Shown in pieces: positions 34,704 to 43,184 of a stretch of DNA of 64,000 nucleotides; positions within the stretch are counted from its first letter, which is position 1, and each line of letters opens with the position of its first letter. Both the position numbers and the translations under genes were made by a program. Source of the DNA: Nonomuraea jiangxiensis (lineage in GTDB: Bacteria > Actinomycetota > Actinomycetes > Streptosporangiales > Streptosporangiaceae); contig NZ_FNDJ01000034.1 of NCBI RefSeq assembly GCF_900099965.1, positions 58,631-122,630 of the forward strand, in the 5' to 3' direction. The notes below the pieces were generated by a model that made no database searches, was not told the DNA's origin, and saw nothing but the letters and a program-made list of their open reading frames with translations.

Positions 34704-37700
34704 CTACTGCTCGGCCGCGGCGACATTGAGGGCCTCGCGGACGTGTTCGGGTACGCCGCGACCGTTGGCCCTGCGCCACGCCTCGTCCACCGCGTCCCAC
34801 CCCGCCGCTCCCGCGAACCAGGCCAGATCCCGCTGTAGCTCAGGCAGGGCCTCGTCCGGAAAGGTGTGATACATGCCCGCGGCCCGCACCAGGCAGTCCA
34901 GAGCCGCCGCCGGATCGTCCTGATACAGCACGCCGGCCAGCGCGCCGAGGGCGCGGCACATGGTCGCTCGGTCCTGCTCCTGCTGGGATCGTTCCAGTGC
35001 GGTGCGGTAGTGCATGGCGGCGCTCGTGTATCTCCCGGCCAGACGCAGGGCGTGCCCCACCTGGAGGGAGCAGAGCGTCATGCCGATCGAGTCCCCCGCC
35101 CGCAGATAGAACGATCGAGCTCGTTCGGCGAACCGCAAGGCCTGCCGGTGGTCGCCCCGTAGCTCGGCCACCCGGCTGAGCTGGTACCAGCACGTGGCCT
35201 GTCCATGATTGTCCCGCCGCGGTTCGTACTCTGCCAGGAGCTCCCGGTAAAGTCGCTCAGCCATCGTCAGCAGAGCCTGGTCCCCTGATGCCAGGTGCAG
35301 TGCGTAGTCGACGTTGGCCAGGTGGAAGCGGGCTTCGGCGGAGTCCTTGTGCAGCCGCAGAACCTGTTCGTACCGGTCGCGTGCCTCCGTCAGTCGTCCT
35401 CTCTCCTCCGCGATCCGGCCTCGGAGGAACGCCATGCCCGGATCGTCGGCGGTGGGCACCCCCACATCGTCGCAGGTGTCGAGTAAGAGAGTCGCCTCAT
35501 CCCAGTCCTGGTCGAGCAGCCGATCCCGAGCCGCCATCGTGATGGTTCGGCGGGCGAGCGCGTCACGCTCCGGGCTGCCGGGCAGGTGGCCGGTGTGGCC
35601 GAGCACTCGGCGGGCCAGCCCCCGGATCTTCTCCCGGGCGGCGGGAGAGGCGATGCGGTCATAGAGGCGGTCGAGAAGCGTCAGCAGAATGTGGGCCTCG
35701 GCCAGGTGACGTAGCTTGAGCGCGTCCTCCAGGCATTCGTCGACGGTGTGACTCAGCAGCGCCGTCGCGGTGACCGCTGCTATGTCCGCGTGATCGAACC
35801 GGGCGAGAAGTTGCGCGGCGATGCCGGACAGGACACGGATGCGACGAAGCCGCAGAGCGGCATACTCCCGTGCGAAGGCATCGGGAGTTTCACTCGCCCA
35901 GTCGGCCAGGAGGGTGAAGCGTAGCGCCGGATGCACGCTCACGACCTCGGGGATGCCTGTGGGCGCGGCGAGCCCGTCCCGGCACAGCCGAGTGAGAATG
36001 GCCTGCCAGCCTTCGATCGTGGTGCCCGCCCACGGCTGCCCGCAGTCGGGAAGCGCGCTGAGATGCGCCAGCGTGTTGGCATCCGCCATGCCGTTGGCGA
36101 CAGTGATCAGGCGCAGCATGAGCCGCTCGTCGTGGCCGTAGCCGCCGAGGACCCCGAGCACGTCAACGGTGAACGCCCGGTGCAACGGATGGCCGGGGAG
36201 ACGGAGCAGGCTGATGTCACCCACGCCGTCCAGGTATCTCAAGGGATGCTCCGGCAGCCTCCCCAGCCATGGCAGGACCGCCTCCATCGGCCCCGGCAGC
36301 CGCTGCAGCACGTTGAGCAGGCGATTCGTCTGGTCGGGCGATGCGTCGGCGCGCGCAGCGGCGAATTCGCTCACGTACTGATCGGCGGCGACCGCGTCCA
36401 GGCCCGCGACCTGCAGCACCGTGGCGTGGTGTTCGGGCAGGGTCAGGGCGTTGGCAACGATCAGCAGGCGCCCCCGTCCGGCGCTTTCCAGCCGTTCGGC
36501 CATGTCCGCCAGCAGGGGCCCCTGTCCCGCGCGGATCGCCGCGTCCGCGTCGTCCCACACCAGCAGTGAGTCATGCGTCGTCAGGTGATCGACCACCCAC
36601 GCGACCAGGTCATCGACGCCCTCTCCCTCGATGGCGCCCACCTGCGTGCTCACGGTGGCGGTGCTGTTCGGCGTACGGGTACGGCGGAACCAGGCGGCGT
36701 ACAGGAAGGCCAGGCATGAACGCCCTGACCCGCGTACCCCCTGAAGGACGACGCAGCGCCTCTTGCGAAACGCGTGCCCGATCGCGGTGATCTCCTCATC
36801 ACGTCCTATGGCGATCGACGGCAGCATGTCGAGAGAAGGCCGGGCGGGCTCGCGCGCCGCGGACCGGATGCGCCGTGACGGCCGGAAGGTGACATCACCG
36901 GATGCGTACATGACGGGCACCAGCCAATCCGCCAATTCCTGCGGACCGAGTTTCCCCACCCGGACCGGATCGGCCCGCAGGGCGGCCCGGCCCGCTTCCA
37001 CCGCCTCTGACAGCGGGATTCCCTCCAGGAATGCCGTGGTCATGGCCTGCAGAAAAGTGGAGGCCGCCTTCGGCTGCGCCCGTGCCGTCATGCCGACCAC
37101 CGCGGGCACTCCCGCGTTCATGAGCGCGGTCGCGACGGCGGCGTCGGTCGGCCAGGGCGGTGCCACCAGGGCGGACTGACAGGCGTTCAACACCACGGCC
37201 CGCACACCTGATCGCGCGATCATCGCGGCCAGCACCTCGGCGGAGACGTGGGTCCGGCGCCAGTCGTCGTCCTCGAGCACGACATACCCGCCGGCCACGC
37301 CGTTCTCCCGCACGTGGTGGCCGCCGTGGACATCGAGATAGACGAGATGGTACGGAACACGACGGGTGACCGCTGTCTCCAGGAGAGCGGCGAATGATTC
37401 GAGGGTCGGCGGGTCGGCGACGTGGACCCGCACCCGGCCGGCCTCCGCGTCGAAGATCTTGAACAGCGGCCGCAAGATGGCGGTGGAAGGCACCGCCTCC
37501 AGACCTTCGGGCCGAGCGATCATTACCAGCACCCGCAGGGCGGCGGCGGTGATGGGGCGCCCGGCGGAGAACGTTCGCAGGGTGCGCACCACTCCTGCGC
37601 CGAAAGGGGCTTGGTCATCGCCCTGGGCTGTCAGCAGTTCCCAAGGTTGTGCCAGAACGGAGGCCGACCCGGACGACACCACGAGCTGCCGTCGGCCTGG

Positions 37701-37955
37701 CGACGCGGCCCCGGGCACGACTTCGGCCAGTCTCGCACGCCACCGGGAGAACCGGGCCTCCACGCCGGCCGCCCGGTTCGCGGCGGGGCCGAGCGGGGCT
37801 TCGAGGTACCGCTCGAGGTACCAGCGGAGGTCGTCGAGTTCATCGACCGCCAACAGGTCGAAGGCCGAATCGTCGAGGGGGAGGCGAGAACCGCGTCCGG
37901 CGAAGAAACGCCCACCGACCTCACTCAGGACGGTTTTGGGTGGGCGATCACGCAC
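34704..37955 (-). CDS. CHAT protease-STAND ATPase-TPR protein
   Basis: A 1083-residue signalling protein. Residues about 80-355 form a caspase-like CHAT protease with the catalytic pair H210 (YLDVHGGHH) and C259 (VLNACQSA), both intact. Residues about 380-600 form a STAND-type NTPase with GVRGSGRS (406-413) in the Walker A position and LLVWDDAD as Walker B. Note Arg instead of the usual Lys at 412. The C-terminal part (about 770-1083) is TPR repeats (RYEQVLRLHKDSAEARFHLA, RHYRTALERSQ-like units). In this architecture the repeats sense a trigger, the NTPase oligomerises and the protease is unleashed. It lies 8 bp after the small membrane protein and 195 bp upstream of the GTPase operon. Confidence 0.88.
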   Translation of the reverse strand: MRDRPPKTVLSEVGGRFFAGRGSRLPLDDSAFDLLAVDELDDLRWYLERYLEAPLGPAANRAAGVEARFSRWRARLAEVVPGAASPGRRQLVVSSGSASVLAQPWELLTAQGDDQAPFGAGVVRTLRTFSAGRPITAAALRVLVMIARPEGLEAVPSTAILRPLFKIFDAEAGRVRVHVADPPTLESFAALLETAVTRRVPYHLVYLDVHGGHHVRENGVAGGYVVLEDDDWRRTHVSAEVLAAMIARSGVRAVVLNACQSALVAPPWPTDAAVATALMNAGVPAVVGMTARAQPKAASTFLQAMTTAFLEGIPLSEAVEAGRAALRADPVRVGKLGPQELADWLVPVMYASGDVTFRPSRRIRSAAREPARPSLDMLPSIAIGRDEEITAIGHAFRKRRCVVLQGVRGSGRSCLAFLYAAWFRRTRTPNSTATVSTQVGAIEGEGVDDLVAWVVDHLTTHDSLLVWDDADAAIRAGQGPLLADMAERLESAGRGRLLIVANALTLPEHHATVLQVAGLDAVAADQYVSEFAAARADASPDQTNRLLNVLQRLPGPMEAVLPWLGRLPEHPLRYLDGVGDISLLRLPGHPLHRAFTVDVLGVLGGYGHDERLMLRLITVANGMADANTLAHLSALPDCGQPWAGTTIEGWQAILTRLCRDGLAAPTGIPEVVSVHPALRFTLLADWASETPDAFAREYAALRLRRIRVLSGIAAQLLARFDHADIAAVTATALLSHTVDECLEDALKLRHLAEAHILLTLLDRLYDRIASPAAREKIRGLARRVLGHTGHLPGSPERDALARRTITMAARDRLLDQDWDEATLLLDTCDDVGVPTADDPGMAFLRGRIAEERGRLTEARDRYEQVLRLHKDSAEARFHLANVDYALHLASGDQALLTMAERLYRELLAEYEPRRDNHGQATCWYQLSRVAELRGDHRQALRFAERARSFYLRAGDSIGMTLCSLQVGHALRLAGRYTSAAMHYRTALERSQQEQDRATMCRALGALAGVLYQDDPAAALDCLVRAAGMYHTFPDEALPELQRDLAWFAGAAGWDAVDEAWRRANGRGVPEHVREALNVAAAEQ

Positions 37956-37963
37956 AGCCTGCC

Positions 37964-38353
37964 TCAGTCGTCCGTGCCTGGTTCTTCAGTTCGCTGAACG
38001 GTCTCGTCTCGCTGAACGGTCTCGTCGACGACCCGTTTCCGTGCCTCGTCGGAGGCCCTGTCCAGGCGGGGTAGTTCGCGCTCCAGATATTCCCTCAGCC
38101 CCTCGCCGGCCGGATCCACCGCCGCGTCTCGCCTGCGGGCGCGCCGCTCGGACCACTGCAAGTAGAGCTGTGCGGCTGAGACCACGAGCGCGGCGACCGC
38201 CACAGCGGTGGCCACGTCGTAATGCTCAGGGAGACGCGGTGCATGAGAGGCGGCCAGCAGGCTCTCCACCTCATCAGGCAGTTCGGCCCCGAAATCACCC
38301 GCCAGCCGTTCGGCCAGGTCCCGTGCCAGGTCCTCCTGTGTCGGCTCCATCAC
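37964..38353 (-). CDS. Small single-span membrane protein coupled to the CHAT gene
   Basis: A 129-residue protein. An acidic helical N-terminus (EDLARDLAERLAGDF) precedes one membrane helix (46-65, VATAVAVAALVVSAAQLYL) and a charged C-terminal tail with Arg-rich and repeated ETVQR segments. It begins the CHAT operon, ending 8 bp before the CHAT start. It may be a membrane adaptor or a partner that holds the protease inactive; the short helical N-terminus is of the size of effector-associated adaptor domains. It is also the first gene after the AHH toxin, so an immunity role cannot be ruled out. Confidence 0.68.
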   Translation of the reverse strand: MMEPTQEDLARDLAERLAGDFGAELPDEVESLLAASHAPRLPEHYDVATAVAVAALVVSAAQLYLQWSERRARRRDAAVDPAGEGLREYLERELPRLDRASDEARKRVVDETVQRDETVQRTEEPGTDD

Positions 38354-38448
38354 GCTCGTATGCTGACATATTCGCGCGCCGCTTGACCATTACCCGGTAC
38401 GAAGCCTGATCTGCGCCGGGTAGTCAACTCCACAGGGGACTTCCCCGA

Positions 38449-41400
38449 TCATTCGATCCACTCGGGCGCCACCGTGGGATCGGCCGGGGCGGTCATCCCC
38501 GGCTCCCACCTGGTCTTCCAACCGCGCGGGATCTCCAGGATCTTGAACTTGCCCTCGGCCATCTCCCCGCCGATGGTCTCGATCTCCTCGAGGAGCGCGT
38601 CGCCCTGGAGGCCGTCCAGCCGCCGGGTGAGGGTGTAGGCGTACTCCTTGGTCTCGCCGGCGTGGATGTAGGAGTTGTGCAGGCGGGTCAGCTCGGGGTT
38701 GGCGGTCGACCTCGACCCGGCGAGGAAGACGCCGTTGCCCGCCTCGTTGATGCCGCAACCCGCGTCCGACAGCCGATCACGCAGCCAGTCCAGCCCGGGG
38801 CGGAAGTCGTTCTCGGGCACGATGTGGTGGGCGTGAGAGCCGGGCGGCGGCGGCACGCCGTCGCGCGCGATCAGCGACGCCCGCAGGGCGCGGCTGCCTG
38901 GCGTCTCCACCACGTCCCGTAGCGGTCTCTCCACGCCGTCGGGCCCGACCCGCGTCCTGGGCGGCTCGGTCTCGTGAACGGACAGGCCGGCCAGGTCCTT
39001 CTCGGACAGGCCCGGTGGCGGGGTCTCGTCCCCGGCCAGGAGCTGTTCGAGGTCGTCGATCGCCGCCTCGAGCTTGCCCTTCGGCACGTTCTCCAGGAGC
39101 TGCGTGACGATCTCGTCGTCCAGGTAGACCTTGTGCTCGGCCAGGTAGCGGCCGAACGCCCGGACCTCCTCCGGGCCGTACTTCTCCAGCAGTCGCGCGA
39201 CGCGGCGGGCGAGCTGGGCCGACAACCGCGTGCGGTCCCCCATGAAGGCGCGCACGTCGCTCCGGGTGAAGCCGCTTTCCGCGAGCCTGCGCAGGATGTC
39301 GTCGAGCGTCTCGGCCGGCGGGGCGACCGCCTCCGGCGCCTTCGGCTCGGCCGGGCCCCGGGCCTCGTCGAGGACCTGCGCCGGCGTCCGGCCAGCGGCG
39401 TTCTCCAGGGCCGCCGCGCGCCGAGCCTCGGGGAGCTTGGCGAACTCGTCGGCGAAAGTCTTCAGCGACGGTCCCGAGCCGTCGAAGAACGCGCCGATCC
39501 GGACCTTGGCGCCGTGCAGCCGTTGCAGCATCCGCACGGCCACCTCGTCGAGGGTGGCGACCTCGGAGAGCTTCCCGGTCCGGGCGAGGTCCACGAGGAG
39601 CGATTCCTCGGCGTGGCCGAGCGCGCCGAGCAGTTCGGTGGGCGTACGCCGGCCGGCCAGTGCCCGCTGCAGCAGCGCGTCGACCTGATGCTCCCCGCCG
39701 GCCCTGAGCAGCCGCTGGAGGGTGCCGAGTGCCTCGCCGCTCAGCTCGGGCCCGTACAGGTCCAGCAGCGACTGGTAGGCGCGGGACTCGTACTCCCGGC
39801 CGAGCGCCTTCAGGACGTCGCCGACCTTCTGCCGGAACCCCCGGACGATCGCGGGCCCGGCCTCATGCTGGACCGTCCGTCCGATCGCCGCCTCGACCTC
39901 GTCCGCTCCCTTGAGCAGCAGCTCGGCGATCTCGCGCAGCGACTTGCCGCTCGCCCGCAGCGCGCGGGCGGCCTCCCGCGCGGTCGAGGCCTTCTCCAGT
40001 GCGAGGCGCATCGGCGGGGCGAGGATCGGCACCGCCAGGAACTCGAACGCCAGGGTCATGGCGAAGCCGGTGGTGAAGCGGTCCCAGTACTTCCCCGGGT
40101 CGGACCAGCCGTTGCAGTGCGAGTAGTGCAGCAGGTCCTCGCCCAACTGGTAGGTGACCTCCAGGCCGCCGACACCGGTGGCGGTCGCGACGCCGCGCAG
40201 GCCGTAGACGATCCACTTGGTCGCGACCTGGCCGACCAGCTCCCGGGTGACCAGCTGGCCGGCGACGAACCCGCCGAGCTGCTTGACCGCCCCGGAAAGG
40301 ATCTTGAAGCCGACCGCGTCCAGCTCGCCCTTGAGCGCCGCGCCGAGATAGCCCTCCAGGGTCCGGTCCTCGGCGTCGGTGGTGAAGTGGTAGACGACCA
40401 CCTGCATGCTGACGAAGAAGAAGAGCTGGCCGATCGTGGCGACGCCCAGCTCGACGATCATCACGCCGCCGAGGACGACCGCCTCGGCCATCAGGAAGAC
40501 GGTGAGCGCGCTCTCCATGTGCTGCACGTGGTACGAGGTGAGGTAGGCCTCGAACCCGGCGGGCGCCTGGACGAGCACGTCCCCGGCCGGCATCCACGGG
40601 TTGTCCCCGACCTTCTGCACCGGCTGGTAGTGCACGTAGATCTCGTCGACCCCGCGCTCCCGGCGGCGCTCCAGCCGCAGCACCCGCACCGACTTGAGGA
40701 GGGTGACCTTCACCAGGTCCTTCTCCTCCAGCGGCGGCAGCTCCTTGGCGGCCTCCTGGGTGGCCTTGCGCAGCAGTTCCTCGCGGGTCATCCGCTCGCC
40801 CGGCCGGCAGACCATCCGGCCGACCAACTCGGCCACCTTCTTCCGGGTCGGCTCGCGGAGGCGGTCCAGGATCTCCTGCTTCGGCTGGAGGATCCGCGAG
40901 GACTCGGCGTAGTACGGGTCCACCACCGCCACCACGCCGGCCGTGTCGTCGCTGCTCCCGCCCGCCGCGCGCAGCTTCCGGCCCGGGTCCCGGTCGATCC
41001 AGATCTCCTGGGCGTCCACGTCGTAGTGGCTCTTCCCCAGGTCGCGCACGAGAGCCTCGATGTCCTCCGCCACCATCGCGATCCGCGGATCCCCGTCCGC
41101 CAGCGCGACAACCTCCCGCTTCAGATAGGTGTTGAGCGACGGCAGGGCACGGATCGCGCGCACGAAGGCGTCGAGCCCGCCGCGCCGGTCCAGCTCGTCG
41201 AGCAGGAGCCCGAACAGCGCCGGGTCGCCCACCTTGGTGGTCCATCGGGTGAGGAAGCCGCGGAGCGCGTCGTCCCGGTCTGCGCTCCAGAAGCCGTTCT
41301 CGGTCCGCAGGATCCGCTCCACCTCGGCCGCTTCCGAGGAGATGAAGGCCGCGTTCGCCGTACGCAGTGCCTGCTTGCGCACGTCGGCGACCAGCGGGGT

Positions 41401-42603
41401 GAGGTTAGCGCCCGCGCTGCCCGGCAGCCAGAAACCGCCCGTGGGCGCCGGGGCCGGGGTGGCCAGCGTGGCCAGGAACGGCCCGAGGGTCGGCCCGAGC
41501 CCGGCGATCGCGGACTGCGTGAACGGCACGACGGCGCCGAGCCGACCGCCGCCGAACTGCTCCCGCCGGTACCGCTCGAACAGGGCCGCCAGCGTGCGCT
41601 CGTGGATCCGGCGCCGGACCGTGAACGGGGTGACGACCACGGTGACCGGCACGTCCGGCACCTCCCGCACGGCGGCGGGCAGGTCCAGCCCGGCCTCGGC
41701 GGCGAAGTCGGCCGACGAGCCCAGCCCGGCGGCCTCGCGCAGCGGCACGTCGACGGTCTGGACCCGCCCCCGCTCGACGAGGTCGTCGAGGACGATATTG
41801 GGCAGCGCCAGGAAGACCGAGAGCGTCCACGCGCCGGGCCGCAGGATCGTCTGCCGCTCGCCCTGCGCGGGTCCGGGCCGGTCCTCGACGAAGCCGCGCC
41901 GGCCGAACTCCGGGATCCGGGTGGCGACCTTGTGGTCGGCCTCGGCGACCATCGCGCGCAGCGCGCCCCACCCGTGCACCGACCAGACGTACTCGTCGGG
42001 CCGCCGGGTCGCGGCGAACCGGCTGAGGACCTCCCGGCTGTGCGCGGTGAACTCGCGTTCGGCCGGCACCTCGGTCACCCACGCGGTCGCCGGCATCGGC
42101 TGGTCGAGCAGCGGGAAGTAGAGCTCCAGCGGGTCGGGCGAGCCGTCGTCCCGGTGCGCCACGTACTTCCGGCGGATCTCGAAGAACTGGCGGGGCGTGA
42201 GCCGGAACTCCACCTTGATCCGGATGCGCCAGGTCTCCGCCGCCACCGCCTGTCCAGCAGGGTGGTGGCGCGGGCCGGTACCGGCGGGCGCCGGCGCGGC
42301 GGCCGGAGCCAGCGGCAGCGACTGCGCCCGGGCGGCTTGCTCGATCGCCCGGCTCAGCCGGCCGAGGAGCGTGGCCTGCTGCTCCGGGGCGAGCTCGCCC
42401 CGGACCAGCTCCGGCGGCTGCAGAACCACGACGGACGCGGGCAGCGTCTGCCGGGCGCGGTCGAAGGCCCGGCCCAAGGCGCGCGCCACGGCATCCTCCA
42501 GCCCGCCGGCGGCCAGCAGCTCGCTCATGCCGGTGCAGCGCAGCCGGAGGGGGAACGTGAGCACGCGGACCGTGGCCGGTCCGCTCGTGCCGCCGTCGCT
42601 CAC
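38449..42603 (-). CDS. 1384-residue injection-system protein with C-terminal AHH nuclease domain
   Basis: The last gene of the contractile-injection locus. The GTG at 42603 follows a G-rich site, 13 bp after the upstream stop. Residues 1-560 are globular and beta-rich, of unknown type; about 690-740 is strongly hydrophobic (SALTVFLMAEAVVLGGVMIV, then IGQLFFFVSMQVVV), able to enter a membrane; about 850-1230 is helical. The end is a nuclease-toxin domain with the AHH motif (HAHHIVP, A-H-H at 1258-1260), a downstream GNGVFLAG Asn/Gly segment and LHNSYIHAGE His residues, as in HNH/Endo VII-fold AHH toxins. It is probably an effector delivered by, or anchored in, the injection particle. No obvious dedicated immunity gene follows. 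Confidence 0.8.
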   Translation of the reverse strand: MSDGGTSGPATVRVLTFPLRLRCTGMSELLAAGGLEDAVARALGRAFDRARQTLPASVVVLQPPELVRGELAPEQQATLLGRLSRAIEQAARAQSLPLAPAAAPAPAGTGPRHHPAGQAVAAETWRIRIKVEFRLTPRQFFEIRRKYVAHRDDGSPDPLELYFPLLDQPMPATAWVTEVPAEREFTAHSREVLSRFAATRRPDEYVWSVHGWGALRAMVAEADHKVATRIPEFGRRGFVEDRPGPAQGERQTILRPGAWTLSVFLALPNIVLDDLVERGRVQTVDVPLREAAGLGSSADFAAEAGLDLPAAVREVPDVPVTVVVTPFTVRRRIHERTLAALFERYRREQFGGGRLGAVVPFTQSAIAGLGPTLGPFLATLATPAPAPTGGFWLPGSAGANLTPLVADVRKQALRTANAAFISSEAAEVERILRTENGFWSADRDDALRGFLTRWTTKVGDPALFGLLLDELDRRGGLDAFVRAIRALPSLNTYLKREVVALADGDPRIAMVAEDIEALVRDLGKSHYDVDAQEIWIDRDPGRKLRAAGGSSDDTAGVVAVVDPYYAESSRILQPKQEILDRLREPTRKKVAELVGRMVCRPGERMTREELLRKATQEAAKELPPLEEKDLVKVTLLKSVRVLRLERRRERGVDEIYVHYQPVQKVGDNPWMPAGDVLVQAPAGFEAYLTSYHVQHMESALTVFLMAEAVVLGGVMIVELGVATIGQLFFFVSMQVVVYHFTTDAEDRTLEGYLGAALKGELDAVGFKILSGAVKQLGGFVAGQLVTRELVGQVATKWIVYGLRGVATATGVGGLEVTYQLGEDLLHYSHCNGWSDPGKYWDRFTTGFAMTLAFEFLAVPILAPPMRLALEKASTAREAARALRASGKSLREIAELLLKGADEVEAAIGRTVQHEAGPAIVRGFRQKVGDVLKALGREYESRAYQSLLDLYGPELSGEALGTLQRLLRAGGEHQVDALLQRALAGRRTPTELLGALGHAEESLLVDLARTGKLSEVATLDEVAVRMLQRLHGAKVRIGAFFDGSGPSLKTFADEFAKLPEARRAAALENAAGRTPAQVLDEARGPAEPKAPEAVAPPAETLDDILRRLAESGFTRSDVRAFMGDRTRLSAQLARRVARLLEKYGPEEVRAFGRYLAEHKVYLDDEIVTQLLENVPKGKLEAAIDDLEQLLAGDETPPPGLSEKDLAGLSVHETEPPRTRVGPDGVERPLRDVVETPGSRALRASLIARDGVPPPPGSHAHHIVPENDFRPGLDWLRDRLSDAGCGINEAGNGVFLAGSRSTANPELTRLHNSYIHAGETKEYAYTLTRRLDGLQGDALLEEIETIGGEMAEGKFKILEIPRGWKTRWEPGMTAPADPTVAPEWIE

Positions 42604-42616
42604 GCCGCGCCCCCCG

Positions 42617-43180
42617 TCAGTCCGCGAACGGCTCGTCCCAGCGGCTCAGCTCGGGCCGGGCCGGGTCACGGCGCGGGCAGCGCTCGGTGGCCAGGCGGGC
42701 CTTGCGGGAGGCCACGCATCCGCAGGCGCCGCAGACCCGGTCGTCGCCCGCCGTGGCCAGGGCCACCTTGTAGACCCACCTGACCGGCGGCTCGATCAGC
42801 TCGGGGCAGCCCGCGCAGGCCGCCGTCCGCCGCTCGTACGTCTCCTGGTCCACGGTGCGGAAGCCGGCCCCGGCCCAGCGGTTGAGCGCCTTGCCCGCCT
42901 CGATCACCAGCCCGGCGGTGGAGCGGTTCGCCGTCGTCGCGGCCGGAGCGGAGTCCTCGGGCAGCTCGTACGCGCGGTTGTCCGGGTGGGTGACCAGCTC
43001 TTTCAGGCGCGGCAGGTTTCCCCGAAAGGCCAGCAGGACGAGGCAGTAGCGGTCCTCCACCATGGCCCGGCGCAGCGCGGGTGCCGGGAGCGGGCCGGGC
43101 AGCCCGACGTACTCGGCCGCCGCTACCCGGGCCTGCTCCCACTCCAGGCCGTCCAGCTTCTCCTCGAGTTCGGTCAGCAT
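42617..43180 (-). CDS. Cys-rich (zinc-ribbon-like) protein in the injection locus
   Basis: A 187-residue protein. The ATG at 43180 is chosen over an upstream in-frame ATG because GGAGGAGC precedes it and the longer form overlaps the previous gene. The N-terminal two thirds is helical (LTELEEKLDGLEWEQ). The last third has C-A-G-C, then V-C-G-A-C-G-C-V-A-S and a final Cys (RCPRRD), enough for one or two metal sites resembling phage-associated zinc ribbons. It sits between the Hint protein and the AHH effector and could be a chaperone or adaptor for effector loading. Function is not known. Confidence 0.7.
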   Translation of the reverse strand: MLTELEEKLDGLEWEQARVAAAEYVGLPGPLPAPALRRAMVEDRYCLVLLAFRGNLPRLKELVTHPDNRAYELPEDSAPAATTANRSTAGLVIEAGKALNRWAGAGFRTVDQETYERRTAACAGCPELIEPPVRWVYKVALATAGDDRVCGACGCVASRKARLATERCPRRDPARPELSRWDEPFAD

Positions 43181-43184
43181 GGCG

